Positions 1-8,681 of a stretch of 32,388 bases of DNA are shown here, piece by piece. The position numbers were made by a program, and so were the translations under genes. Source of the stretch: Caccovicinus sp964425595 (GTDB taxonomy: Bacteria; Bacillota; Clostridia; Lachnospirales; Lachnospiraceae); assembly GCA_964425595.1 (NCBI GenBank), contig CAYRMW010000027.1:1-32388 (forward strand), given 5' to 3'. Position 1 is the first letter of the stretch; each line of letters starts with the position of its first letter. Under the pieces are notes generated by a model. The model did not search any database. It had not been told where the DNA came from and worked only from the letters and a program-made list of their open reading frames with translations.

Positions 1-91
1 TTATAAAATGGGCATTACAGCGGTGTTTTGTTTTTTTCAACTGTCAAAGACGGGACTGTACCAAAAAGCGGAGAGAAAAGCAATAGATTTC

Positions 92-622
92 CTAATATTC
101 AATGCTTTCACGGGCGCCAACGCCTTTTTCATAAGGATGCCTGACAGCCCGCATTTCCGTAATATAATCCGCCGTGTCCAGGAGTTCCGGCCACGGGTCG
201 CGGCCGGTCAGGACGACCTCCAGACCCTCCGGCCTGTCTTTAAGAAAACCGTTGACCAGCGCCCGATTCACCAGGCCCGTGTTGCACGCAGCAAGAATCT
301 CATCCAGGATCAAAAGATCCGCGTCCTTCGCCAGTTCGCAGGACTCCAGAAACTGCGCCGTATAATAGCGCCCTGCCTCTTCTCTTTCCTCTCTGCTCAT
401 CTGAAAAGTAAACCCGAAGGTCTTCCGGCACGGCATCAGCCGGATCCCCGGGATCTTACGCAGGACAGCAACCTCGCCGGAATCTTCCGTCTTCAGGAAA
501 CGGACGATCAGCACCTGCCGCCCTCTTCCCGCCGCCCGTACCGCCAGCCCCACCGCCGCCGTGGTCTTTCCTTTTCCGTCGCCGCAGTAGAGGTGGATTT
601 TTCCCGATCCTTCTTTTGTCAT
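92..622 (-). CDS. cobO: Cob(I)yrinic acid a,c-diamide adenosyltransferase (CobA/CobO/BtuR family)
   Basis: The 176-residue product should transfer the adenosyl group of ATP to reduced cobalt of corrinoids, making coenzyme B12 in the cytoplasm. The P-loop GDGKGKTTAAVG (about residues 14-25) and the aspartate-rich LLILDE strand near residue 104 are the marks of the CobA/CobO/BtuR family, and the length fits. The ATG at 622 follows a GGGAGAGG ribosome binding site inside the preceding helicase gene and overlaps its stop codon by 4 bases, so translation is probably coupled. No other cobalamin gene is nearby, so it may serve salvage rather than de novo synthesis (inference). No clear terminator was seen in the 91 bases left downstream. 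Confidence 0.92.
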   Translation of the reverse strand: MTKEGSGKIHLYCGDGKGKTTAAVGLAVRAAGRGRQVLIVRFLKTEDSGEVAVLRKIPGIRLMPCRKTFGFTFQMSREEREEAGRYYTAQFLESCELAKDADLLILDEILAACNTGLVNRALVNGFLKDRPEGLEVVLTGRDPWPELLDTADYITEMRAVRHPYEKGVGARESIEY

Positions 623-2460
623 CTCGTCGCCTCTCCCATATACTCCTTCACAAAGCGTGATAGTTCCTGCTTCTTGTGGTAGCGCTCCTTCACGGAATAA
701 ATATGAAGTCTGTCCTTAGCTCTGGTCATGGCCACGTAAAACATCCGCCGCTCTTCCTCGATGTCCGCGTCCAGATAGGCCTTGTTGTGCGGCGTCACGC
801 CCTCGTTGGCATCCAGGATAAAGACCACCCGGAATTCCAGCCCCTTGGCGCTGTGCATCGTCATCAGAGAAACGCCCTGCCGCTTCTGATTCCGCTCCGC
901 CGCCTGCTCCTTCAGCTGCTCCCGGTAGCGTTCAATGTGCCGGAACCATTCTTCCGCCGTACGAAACTGCGCTGCACTTTCCTGAACCTGGTCGGCGATC
1001 TCATCCAGTTCTTCCGGCTTCATCCTGCGGAAGGCGGCATATTCTTTCAGATATTCGTTATAGCCAACGGCCTTGCGGATATAATTCACCGCGGCCGCCG
1101 GCGCGAGTCCCCGTATTGCCATCAGGTGGAGTTCCAGATCTTCGATCCGTTCCACCATCCATCCCTTATCCTGATAAAAAGACTTCACCTGCTCCCAGCT
1201 GACCATCTCCCCTTCCAGGGCATCCCGGCTGATGTAGCGCTTTGGCCGGTTGATGATCGTCAGGATCCTCCCGCGCTCCGTATGCCCCCTGGCCGCCAGA
1301 ATGTAATCGAGGATATTCCGGGCGATCCAGTGATCATACAGGTTGGGGAGAGAATCCTTAAGACAAAAGGGGATATTGTATTCCATCAGCTTTCCCACCA
1401 GAAGCCTTGGTCCGAGATTTGTCCGAAAAAGGACGGCCATGTCCTCCCACTTCAGTCCTGCCCGCGCGTAATCGCGAAGCTCCCGGCAAATCGTTTCCGC
1501 CTCCTGCGCACCGCCGGCAAATGTTCTGGTTACTACCGGTCTTCCGGGCCTGCGAACCGTCCGAATCGCCTTGGGAAAGCGTGTCCGGTTGTGTACGATC
1601 AGCCTTCCCGCCGCCTCCACGATCTGCGGAGTCGACCGGTAATTAATATCCAAAAGCACCCGCTCGCTTTGAGGATAGTCTTTCGGGAATCCCAGCATCA
1701 GTTCCGGCTTCGCGCCCCGGAACCGGTAAATCGACTGATCGTCATCGCCTACGATAAACAGATTATTCTCCGGCAGCGCCATCATCCGCACGACTTCATA
1801 CTGGATCCTGTTGATATCCTGAAATTCATCGATCAGGATATAGCGATACTTTTTCTGCCACGCGGCCAGGATATCCTTCCTCTCGCGAAACAGCCGGTAA
1901 CACATGACCAGCATATCGTCAAAATCCAGAAGCCCGCGGCGGCCCATCTCTCGCTGGTAGCTCTCGTACAACTGCTTAAAGATCTCCTCGGAACAATTTT
2001 TCGCATAATAATGCTCCAGAGAGAGCATCTCTCCCTTAACCATGCTGATCTCACTTAAGATGGAACGGATAAACTCCCCCTCATCCTCCACATCCAGGGA
2101 CAGCCTTCCCATCTCCTCCCGGATAAACTGCATCTGCTGTTCTTCCCGGGCAATATTGCTCCCGTCATATCGGTATGCCAGCTTTAAGATCCGGAAAAAC
2201 ACAGAGTGGAAGGTGCCAAAACTGACCCTTCCACCGTTTTGTTCCATCTCACAAGCCAGATACCGTTCCTCCATTTCCCGGGCGGCAGCCCGGGTGAAGG
2301 TGATCACCAGGATATTGGACGGACTCACCCCCTGGTTTTCTACCAGATGACGGACACGCCCCACGATCACGGTCGTCTTTCCTGATCCTGGTCCAGCTAA
2401 GACCATCATGGGTCCCTTTCCGTGGCGCACCGCTCTGGACTGCGCTTCATTGAATGGCAT
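619..2460 (-). CDS. UvrD/PcrA-like superfamily 1 DNA helicase
   Basis: This 613-residue protein is an ATP-driven 3'-5' DNA helicase of superfamily 1. Visible motifs, in order: Walker A GPGSGKTT (about residues 23-30), TFTRAAAREM, the Walker B box DEFQD (about 211-215), GDDDQSIYRFRGA, INYRS, and near the C-terminus MTMHSAKGLEF and the EERRMFYVAMTRA box. It is shorter than classic PcrA or UvrD (about 720-750 residues), so it is a short clostridial branch rather than clearly PcrA. I chose the ATG at 2460 over the GTG six bases upstream because an AAGGAG lies five bases before it. It starts 51 bases after gltX ends and overlaps the adenosyltransferase gene, so the three probably share a transcript. 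Its exact role in repair is not shown by sequence. Confidence 0.9.
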   Translation of the reverse strand: MPFNEAQSRAVRHGKGPMMVLAGPGSGKTTVIVGRVRHLVENQGVSPSNILVITFTRAAAREMEERYLACEMEQNGGRVSFGTFHSVFFRILKLAYRYDGSNIAREEQQMQFIREEMGRLSLDVEDEGEFIRSILSEISMVKGEMLSLEHYYAKNCSEEIFKQLYESYQREMGRRGLLDFDDMLVMCYRLFRERKDILAAWQKKYRYILIDEFQDINRIQYEVVRMMALPENNLFIVGDDDQSIYRFRGAKPELMLGFPKDYPQSERVLLDINYRSTPQIVEAAGRLIVHNRTRFPKAIRTVRRPGRPVVTRTFAGGAQEAETICRELRDYARAGLKWEDMAVLFRTNLGPRLLVGKLMEYNIPFCLKDSLPNLYDHWIARNILDYILAARGHTERGRILTIINRPKRYISRDALEGEMVSWEQVKSFYQDKGWMVERIEDLELHLMAIRGLAPAAAVNYIRKAVGYNEYLKEYAAFRRMKPEELDEIADQVQESAAQFRTAEEWFRHIERYREQLKEQAAERNQKRQGVSLMTMHSAKGLEFRVVFILDANEGVTPHNKAYLDADIEEERRMFYVAMTRAKDRLHIYSVKERYHKKQELSRFVKEYMGEATR

Positions 2461-2511
2461 CTGCACTCCTTGCCGCAGCGAAAGCCGGCATCGCCCGCCC
2501 CCGCGCCTGTA

Positions 2512-3957
2512 TTATGAAAGTTTACTGATCCCTGCCCGGATGCGCGCCAGCGACTCTTCCTTCCCCAGCACTTCCATGATCTCCGTAGCTCCCGCCGGCG
2601 TCATCTGCCGTCCGGACACCGCCGTGCGGATCGGCCACATCACGAATCCGGTCTTATACTCTTTTTCCCTGACGTACTCCATCAGCCTCGCGTAAAGCCC
2701 GTCGTTGGAATAATCGGTCTGCTCCTCCAGGATGGGGAGAACATCCTGCAGCACCTGGAGAGCGGTCTGCGCCGTACATTTCATCTTTTTATGCGTATAC
2801 ATGGAGACGTCGTGTTCGGGCATGGCCTCAAAGAAATCGATGTGTCCGGCAATATCCGGAAAAATTTCGATCCTGGTCTTGACCATGCCGGCAATCTTGC
2901 GCAGATCCAGATCCTTATGGATCACCGACCGGATGTAGGGAAGAGCCATTTGGTAAAACTTCTCGAAATCCATGGCCTTCATGTATTCGCCGTTCATCCA
3001 CTTTAGCTTTGTCATGTCAAACACTGCCGGGGATTTGCTCATCCGGTGATAGTCAAATTCTCTCACCATCTCCTCTAACGAGAAGATTTCCCGGTTTCCT
3101 TCCGGAGACCAGCCCAACAGCGCCACATAATTCACCACCGCTTCAGTCAGAAATCCCTGCTCGATCAGATCTTCGTAGGAAGAATGGCCGCTGCGCTTGC
3201 TCAGCTTCTGGTGTTCTTCGTTGGTGATCAGCGGACAGTGCACGTATACCGGTACTTCCCACCCGAACGCCTGATAGAGACGGTTATACTTGGGCGCGGA
3301 GGAAAGGTATTCATTCCCGCGAACGACATGCGTAATGCCCATCAGATGATCATCCACCACGTTGGCAAAATTGTATGTGGGATATCCATCGGATTTGATC
3401 AGCACCATGTCGTCCAGCTCAGCGTTATCCACCGTAATGTCGCCATAAATCTCGTCATGGAAGGTCGTCGTCCCTTCGGTCGGATTGTTCTGGCGGATCA
3501 CATAGGGGATGCCCGCCTTCAGGTTCGCTTCGATCTCCGCCCTGGAAAGGTGAAGGCAGTGCTTGTCATACGACATGATGGTCTCGCCATCCTCTTCGTG
3601 CCGAAGGGTTTCCAAACGCTCCGGCGTACAGAAACAGTAATACGCCTCCCCCTTTTCTACCAGTTTTTTCGCGTACTTTAAATAGATACCGGCCTTCTGC
3701 CGCTCGCTCTGCACATAAGGCCCGCAGCCGCCGTCCTTATCCGGGCCTTCGTCATGGACCAGTCCGGTCTCCTGCAACGTCCGGTAGATGATCTGCGTCG
3801 CACCCTCCACATAACGTTCCTGATCGGTATCCTCTATTCGAAGAAGGAAATCGCCGCCGTCATGCTTCGCGATCAGGTATGCGTACAATGCCGTACGCAA
3901 ATTTCCCACATGCATCCGCCCTGTGGGACTGGGCGCATATCTGGTTCTAACCTTCAT
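2512..3957 (-). CDS. gltX: Glutamyl-tRNA synthetase
   Basis: A class I aminoacyl-tRNA synthetase that charges tRNA with glutamate. The N-terminus carries APSPTGRMHVGN with the HIGH-type signature at residues 16-19, and KLSKR at 251-255 is the KMSKS-type loop. Cys108, Cys110, Cys134 and His136 match the spacing of the zinc knuckle in the E. coli enzyme. The 481-residue length is normal. CAGGAGAGA stands before the ATG. In many Clostridia a GluRS also charges tRNA-Gln for later transamidation; with two tRNA-Gln genes in this window and no GlnRS seen here that is possible but not shown. It follows the carboxypeptidase gene by 74 bases, which contain a weak 6-bp hairpin without a T-run. Confidence 0.96.
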   Translation of the reverse strand: MKVRTRYAPSPTGRMHVGNLRTALYAYLIAKHDGGDFLLRIEDTDQERYVEGATQIIYRTLQETGLVHDEGPDKDGGCGPYVQSERQKAGIYLKYAKKLVEKGEAYYCFCTPERLETLRHEEDGETIMSYDKHCLHLSRAEIEANLKAGIPYVIRQNNPTEGTTTFHDEIYGDITVDNAELDDMVLIKSDGYPTYNFANVVDDHLMGITHVVRGNEYLSSAPKYNRLYQAFGWEVPVYVHCPLITNEEHQKLSKRSGHSSYEDLIEQGFLTEAVVNYVALLGWSPEGNREIFSLEEMVREFDYHRMSKSPAVFDMTKLKWMNGEYMKAMDFEKFYQMALPYIRSVIHKDLDLRKIAGMVKTRIEIFPDIAGHIDFFEAMPEHDVSMYTHKKMKCTAQTALQVLQDVLPILEEQTDYSNDGLYARLMEYVREKEYKTGFVMWPIRTAVSGRQMTPAGATEIMEVLGKEESLARIRAGISKLS

Positions 3958-4031
3958 GATACTCTCTCCTGATTTTTCATTTTCTCATCCCGCCGCCGTG
4001 ACCGTCCACGGCAGTGGTTTCCGCCCTCATC

Positions 4032-5438
4032 TTACCGCGACAGCACCCAGTCCATGGTCACCACCCAGGTCAGACGGTTCTGTTCCCAGATGGCACTGTA
4101 CTCGGAAAGTGGCATGGGGCAGGACACCGTTCCGGTCTCCAGGGTAACGCTTGGCACCGGGTTGCTGCTTAACTGGATCCAGTCCTTGTATCCGCCGCCG
4201 CCGGAAGAAGCAAGCAGGGTATAGCCGCCGGTCGTCTCGGACATCAGCGTCGCCAGTTCCGAGGACGCCTCCTGCACCTTATTGCCTGCGATATCCCAGT
4301 AGATCACATCGCCCATGGAGTGATAATTGATCACAGCCTTCCAGTTGTAGCTTGTGTTGTTATAAAGGTTCATCAGCGCCTGCGTCTCCGGTTCCGTGCC
4401 CGGCGCCGCCCCCTTGTATCCGGAATACGATGCGAACTCCGTGGAAGAGATCTCGTCCCAGAGCGCGTCAAAATTCAGGTTCAGATCCACGCCTTCCGCA
4501 TTGGCTTTCCACTTGGAAAAATATTCTTCCGTCTCATCGGTGGTGCGGCCCGCTGCCGTGTCCATCACATAGCAGGTACTGAGAATTTCTTTTAATGACT
4601 CCGAACGGATCATGTCAAGCCCGAACTGGCTGATCGTTACGCCATCCGGATTCGTCATCGGCACGAAATGCACGGCCACCTGACTGAACAGGGAAGACAG
4701 CGAATTGCCATCATAGGAACCCGTATCATAATTCGCCAAAGCCATTTCCATCTGCTGCATCAGAAGGAGCGGGTTTAAATACTCCCGCCCATGAATGCCG
4801 CCCTGGATCAGGATATGACTCGACGCGTTGACATCGCCGACGATGCAGTCATAGATCTCCCTTCCGTCCAGGGAAGTCCCGATGACATTGACCTGCAGCT
4901 TGCTTCCATATTTCGTTTTTAAGGCACTGATATCCTGCACCATCTGCTCATAGGAATACTTCTCCACCGGCGTCACAATCGAATCCGTCACGTCGTAAAT
5001 CTGCACGTCGATTGTCGAGCTGCTCTCTTCCTCGCTGTCCTCGACCTCCGTGACCTGCTGATCAATGTAACCAGGCCCAAGCGAATAATCGATGCCGGAC
5101 GTGCCCGACGTGGTGTCTGAAGATGTACTTGTCGATTCCGACTCGCTGTCCGTGCGGATCACGCGGGTAGCCGTGCCGGTCCCCGTCGTCTCGCCGGATG
5201 AACTCGCCTCTTCTGTACTCGGCGCAGAAGATGACGAACTCTCCGTATCGCTCAGACTATCCGGAAAAGCCGGAACAATGACCGCCGTCTCCATGGTATC
5301 GCCTCCCTTGTCCGCCTCTTCCGCCCAGACAGCAAAAGAAGGGGTCAGTGCCATGACTGCTGCCCCGGCCAGTACCGCTAAACGCCGGCAGAAAGCTCTA
5401 TCCGCAGAAAAAGCGTTGCTTCGATTATCCTTTCTCAT
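4032..5438 (-). CDS. Secreted M14-family zinc carboxypeptidase
   Basis: A 468-residue exported metallopeptidase. A basic N-terminus and hydrophobic stretch (about 18-38, ending SFAVWAEE) form a signal peptide. Residues about 60-155 are a Ser/Thr/Glu-rich low-complexity spacer. The catalytic domain follows: His216 and Glu219 in GGIHGREY, NPDG at 263-266, His373 in INYHSMG as third zinc ligand, and Glu434 in VTLETGT as catalytic glutamate, the complete M14 set. Family knowledge suggests removal of C-terminal residues from peptides or cell-wall muropeptides (gamma-D-glutamyl-meso-diaminopimelate type); which substrate is not visible. It is the first gene of the leftward run that continues with gltX. 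An extended -10 box lies about 110 bases upstream. Confidence 0.9.
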   Translation of the reverse strand: MRKDNRSNAFSADRAFCRRLAVLAGAAVMALTPSFAVWAEEADKGGDTMETAVIVPAFPDSLSDTESSSSSAPSTEEASSSGETTGTGTATRVIRTDSESESTSTSSDTTSGTSGIDYSLGPGYIDQQVTEVEDSEEESSSTIDVQIYDVTDSIVTPVEKYSYEQMVQDISALKTKYGSKLQVNVIGTSLDGREIYDCIVGDVNASSHILIQGGIHGREYLNPLLLMQQMEMALANYDTGSYDGNSLSSLFSQVAVHFVPMTNPDGVTISQFGLDMIRSESLKEILSTCYVMDTAAGRTTDETEEYFSKWKANAEGVDLNLNFDALWDEISSTEFASYSGYKGAAPGTEPETQALMNLYNNTSYNWKAVINYHSMGDVIYWDIAGNKVQEASSELATLMSETTGGYTLLASSGGGGYKDWIQLSSNPVPSVTLETGTVSCPMPLSEYSAIWEQNRLTWVVTMDWVLSR

Positions 5439-5548
5439 AAAACAGTATCCTCCTGCTGTAAAAATTCTTATGTCGGGATACCAGACGCGTCATGAGCTGA
5501 TCCGGCATCATCATGAGCAGACTGTTCCTGCCACATGTCATGCCTCCG

Positions 5549-5557
5549 ATTATAGCA
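5549..5557 (-). promoter_or_regulatory. Extended -10 promoter element for the carboxypeptidase gene
   Basis: On the minus strand TGC precedes TATAAT, an extended -10 element, about 110 bases before the carboxypeptidase start. No good -35 box sits 16-18 bases upstream. The element lies between this gene and the pnp terminator, where a new promoter is expected. Confidence 0.5.
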
Positions 5558-5604
5558 TACTTTATCTGGTGCAAATGTTTACAACTTTCTTACAAAACAG
5601 AGCA

Positions 5605-5631
5605 AGCCGCAGCGGCTTCCCCGCTGCAGCT
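5605..5631 (-). terminator. Terminator hairpin after pnp
   Basis: An 11-bp stem (one G-U pair) with a 5-base loop, followed on the minus strand by TTGCTCTGTTTTG. It sits 19 bases after the pnp stop codon. The T-run is interrupted but placement and stem strength support termination of the rpsO-pnp transcript. Confidence 0.7.
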
Positions 5632-5649
5632 CGTCGACTGTTTATCACG

Positions 5650-7794
5650 TTACTCGCCGTCCCTTCGTCCGCCATGATGCTTCGGCACACCCCTGGCGGC
5701 CAGATCACCCGGCTTCATACTCAGGTTAATACGGCCCATCTTATCCACTTCGATCACCTTGACCGTAACCTCATCGCCGATGTTGACCACGTCTTCCACC
5801 TTCGCTACCCGCCGGTCGGAAAGCTTGGAGATGTGGATCATGCCGTCTTTATTCGGCGACAGCTGAACGAAGGCGCCGAACGCCATGATGCGGACCACAG
5901 TGCCCTTCAGGATCATGCCCGGCTCGATCTCCATAACAATACTCTCGATGATCTGGATCGCCTTCCTGATCATCTCCGCATCGGTTCCGCACACTGCCAC
6001 GGTCCCATCATCATCAATATCGATCTTAACTCCCGTCTCCTCGATGATCTTGTTGATCACTTTGCCCTGCTTGCCGACCACATCGCCGATCTTTGTCGGA
6101 TCGATGCTGATAGACTCAATCTTCGGCGCATACTTGCTGATCTCCGCCCTGGGTTTGTCGATCACCGGCGCCATGATCTGGTCCATGATGTACATCCTGG
6201 CTTCCCGTGTTCTGGCGATTGCTTCCTCCACGATGGGGCGGGTCAGCCCATGGATCTTGATGTCCATCTGGATGGCCGTGATCCCTTTGTGCGTTCCGGC
6301 CACTTTAAAGTCCATATCCCCGAAGAAATCCTCCAAGCCCTGGATATCGGTCAGCACCAGATAATCATCATCCGTATCGCCGGTCACCAGACCGCAGGAG
6401 ATACCGGCTACCATATCCCTGATCGGCACGCCCGCGGCCATCAGCGACAGCGAAGAGGCGCACACCGAAGCCTGAGAAGTGGAGCCGTTGGACTCCATGG
6501 TCTCCGACACCGTACGGATCGCGTAAGGGAACTCCTCCACCGGAGGAAGCACCGGAATGAGCGCGCGCTCTGCCAGCGCGCCATGGCCGATCTCACGCCG
6601 GCCCGGGCCGCGGCTGGCCCTGGCTTCACCGACCGAATAGCCCGGAAAATTATAGTGATGCATGTACCGTTTTTCGGTAATAAATTCATTTAATCCGTCA
6701 ACCTTCTGTACCTCAGACATCGGTGCCAGCGTACAGATATTCATAATCTGCGTCTGGCCTCTGGTAAACATGCCCGAGCCGTGGACCCTGGGGAGGATGT
6801 CGATCTCCGCCGCCAGAGGACGGATCTCCGTGATCTGACGCCCATCCGGTCTCTTGTGGTCCTTCAGGATCATCTTCCGGACCGTCTTCTTCTCATACTG
6901 GTAGATCGCGTCGCCTAACATAGCCAGCGCTTCCTCGTCTTCCGCGAAAGCCTCCGTCAGCCGCTCCGTGATCCGGGCAATGTTCTCTTCCCGCTTCTGC
7001 TTCTCATCAGTGAACACAGCCTCTTCCATCTCTTCCGGCGGGACAAGCTCCCTGATCCGGGCAAACAGTTCCTCCGGCACCGCGTAGGACGCGTAAGCGT
7101 GCTTCTCTTTCCCGCACTCGGCAATAATCTGATCAAAGAATCGGATCAGCGTCTGATTGACCTCATGAGCTATATAGATCGCCTCGATCATGACATCCTC
7201 GGGAACCTCGTTGGCTCCGGCCTCGATCATGATCACCTTTTCTCTGGTGGAAGCCACGGTCAGGGCCAGATCCGACACCTGCTTCTGGGCGTTGGTCGGA
7301 TTAATGATAAACTCGCCGTCGATCAGGCCGACCTGGGTCGCCGTGCAGGGACCGTCAAAGGGGATATCGGAAATGCAGGTAGCCAGAGAAGCACCCAGCA
7401 TCGCCAGAAGTTCCGGCGACGCGTCCTGATCCACGCACAGCACCAGATTATCCAGGAGGACATCATTGCGGTAGTCCTTCGGAAAAAGCGGCCGCATCGG
7501 CCGGTCGATCACGCGGCAGGTCAGGACCGCGTTCTCCGCAGCCTTTCCCTCCCTCTTGTTAAATCCTCCGGGGATCTTTCCCACCGAATACATCTTCTCC
7601 TCGTATTCTACGGACAGCGGGAAGAAATCAATCCCGTCTCTCGGCTTCTCCGATGCAGTGGCGGTAGACAGCACTACCGTATCGCCATAACGCATCAGCG
7701 CGGCGCCGTTGGCCTGTGCTGCCACTCTGCCGATATCCACAGTCAGCGTCCTGCCAGCCAGCTCCAAACTGTAACTCTTGTACTCTTTTGCCAT
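5650..7794 (-). CDS. pnp: Polyribonucleotide nucleotidyltransferase (PNPase)
   Basis: PNPase degrades RNA 3' to 5' using phosphate, as a homotrimer in the cytoplasm. The 714-residue protein has two RNase PH domains, a KH domain with VVGKQGKVINKI, and a C-terminal S1 domain (GMILKGTVVRIMAFGAFVQL onward), the complete family architecture. I chose the ATG at 7794: AAAGGGAGA stands about six bases before it and the protein then begins MAKEYKSYSLE as relatives do. A longer frame opens at 7860 but has no ribosome binding site and adds 22 unlikely residues. rpsO lies directly upstream, the order known from E. coli and many bacteria. The 294-base space between carries two strong hairpins, which may be RNA processing sites. 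Confidence 0.97.
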   Translation of the reverse strand: MAKEYKSYSLELAGRTLTVDIGRVAAQANGAALMRYGDTVVLSTATASEKPRDGIDFFPLSVEYEEKMYSVGKIPGGFNKREGKAAENAVLTCRVIDRPMRPLFPKDYRNDVLLDNLVLCVDQDASPELLAMLGASLATCISDIPFDGPCTATQVGLIDGEFIINPTNAQKQVSDLALTVASTREKVIMIEAGANEVPEDVMIEAIYIAHEVNQTLIRFFDQIIAECGKEKHAYASYAVPEELFARIRELVPPEEMEEAVFTDEKQKREENIARITERLTEAFAEDEEALAMLGDAIYQYEKKTVRKMILKDHKRPDGRQITEIRPLAAEIDILPRVHGSGMFTRGQTQIMNICTLAPMSEVQKVDGLNEFITEKRYMHHYNFPGYSVGEARASRGPGRREIGHGALAERALIPVLPPVEEFPYAIRTVSETMESNGSTSQASVCASSLSLMAAGVPIRDMVAGISCGLVTGDTDDDYLVLTDIQGLEDFFGDMDFKVAGTHKGITAIQMDIKIHGLTRPIVEEAIARTREARMYIMDQIMAPVIDKPRAEISKYAPKIESISIDPTKIGDVVGKQGKVINKIIEETGVKIDIDDDGTVAVCGTDAEMIRKAIQIIESIVMEIEPGMILKGTVVRIMAFGAFVQLSPNKDGMIHISKLSDRRVAKVEDVVNIGDEVTVKVIEVDKMGRINLSMKPGDLAARGVPKHHGGRRDGE

Positions 7795-7904
7795 CACTTG
7801 TCTCCCTTTCTTTTTCCTGCCTTCAGGAAGCGCCGAAACTACTGAACTGTCCGCAGCCATGCTGCGCCCACTTCAGCGGTCTCGGAAACCTTTCCCTCCA
7901 GCAA

Positions 7905-7979
7905 TCCGACAAGACGCGTCACCGGCGCGTCTTGTCGGATACTTCGTAACATAATAGGGTGGAGAAAACCCCACCCTAC
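7905..7979 (-). promoter_or_regulatory. Two hairpins in the rpsO-pnp intergenic RNA
   Basis: In the leftward transcript the first hairpin pairs TAGGGTGG with CCACCCTA (7956-7979, 8-base loop). The second (7905-7941) is a perfect 15-bp stem built on ATCCGACAAGACGCG with a 7-base loop. Neither is followed by a T-run, so they are not ordinary terminators. They lie 110-185 bases before the pnp start, where E. coli has its RNase III site for PNPase autoregulation; a similar role here is inference from position. The rest of 7795-8088 shows no credible gene. Confidence 0.6.
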
Positions 7980-8088
7980 GTTCACTCTGCAAGCCCGCCG
8001 CAAACCGGGCGACGTCCATTCCGGGATGCCCTGTGCGCCGCCGCACTTTCATGGGATGGAGGCGCGTCGCCAGCCGGCACATATCCGC

Positions 8089-8355
8089 TTACTTTCTGAT
8101 GCCTAACTTCTCAATCAATGCACGATAACCTTCCAGATCCGTCTTCTTCAGGTAATTTAACAAACCGCGTCTCTGGCCTACCATCATCAGCAGACCGCGT
8201 CTGGAATGATGATCCTTCTGGTTGTTCTTCAAATGCTCAGTCAACTCGGCAATCCTCGCTGTCAGGATAGCGATCTGCACCTCCGGTGACCCGGTATCGC
8301 CCGGCTTCCTGCCATACTCAGCAATGATCGCTGCTTTCTTTTCCTTGGAAATCAT
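8089..8355 (-). CDS. rpsO: 30S ribosomal protein S15
   Basis: An 88-residue primary 16S rRNA-binding protein of the small-subunit platform. The sequence carries the conserved GDTGSPEVQIAILTARI block, the LTEHLKNNQKDHHSRRGLL core and the C-terminal LNYLKKTDLEGY stretch. The ATG at 8355 is preferred over an in-frame TTG two codons upstream because GAGGAGGA ends six bases before it. A promoter with near-consensus boxes lies about 100 bases upstream, leaving a leader that could host S15 autoregulation. pnp follows in the same direction. Confidence 0.97.
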   Translation of the reverse strand: MISKEKKAAIIAEYGRKPGDTGSPEVQIAILTARIAELTEHLKNNQKDHHSRRGLLMMVGQRRGLLNYLKKTDLEGYRALIEKLGIRK

Positions 8356-8361
8356 GGTCAA

Positions 8362-8450
8362 TCCTCCTCAAATTTACTCTGTAGATCCTTACCTGAAACT
8401 AAGCTGCGGCTGGAGCAGCCTGCAACCGGGTCCCGGCGTCAATTCATACC
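8362..8450 (-). promoter_or_regulatory. rpsO 5' leader, possible S15 autoregulatory RNA
   Basis: About 90 bases of untranslated RNA separate the promoter from rpsO. They contain short self-complementary parts: CCGGGACCCGG, and GGCTG paired to CAGCC. In several bacteria S15 represses its own mRNA by binding such leaders. The assignment rests on position and local pairing only; no leader motif was matched. Confidence 0.35.
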
Positions 8451-8455
8451 CGATT

Positions 8456-8484
8456 ACTATAGCATAACACCATTCTCTTGTCAA
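8456..8484 (-). promoter_or_regulatory. Sigma-A promoter for rpsO
   Basis: On the minus strand TTGACA (8484-8479), a 17-base spacer and TATAGT (8461-8456). This is close to consensus and fits strong expression of rpsO and pnp. Confidence 0.85.
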
Positions 8485-8531
8485 TTTATTTTTCGCCGGC
8501 GCGCCGCCAAAGGCACACACCGCAAAAGACA

Positions 8532-8558
8532 CTCCGGCGCCCCCATACAGCGCCGGAG
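8532..8558 (-). terminator. Hairpin terminator after the LytTR gene
   Basis: CTCCGGCGC and GCGCCGGAG form a 9-bp stem with a 9-base loop. In the leftward direction TGTCTTTTG follows, a short T-run. It separates the LytTR gene (ending 8682) from the rpsO promoter. The remainder of 8485-8681 shows no gene. Confidence 0.6.
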
Positions 8559-8681
8559 CTTTTGGAGCAGGCTGAACAGCTCTCCGACCCGTCCACCATA
8601 CCACAGGCGCGCTTCCCGTACAATCCTCGCTGCCGTTTCGTTCCCTTCCGGCGCCTTTCCGTCAAACCGGAGGGCAGCTCC

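Noticed and set aside
1..91. Possible promoter or terminator signals downstream of the adenosyltransferase gene.
   Set aside because: TTGACA and TTGAAA are present but no -10 stands at the right distance, and ACTGT occurs as a direct rather than inverted repeat.
5092..6693. A 533-codon plus-strand frame crossing the carboxypeptidase and pnp region.
   Set aside because: It is antisense to two well-supported genes, crosses a promoter and a terminator, and has no recognisable domain.
7873..8082. A 69-codon minus-strand frame between rpsO and pnp.
   Set aside because: It runs through both hairpins, has no ribosome binding site and no conserved-looking sequence.
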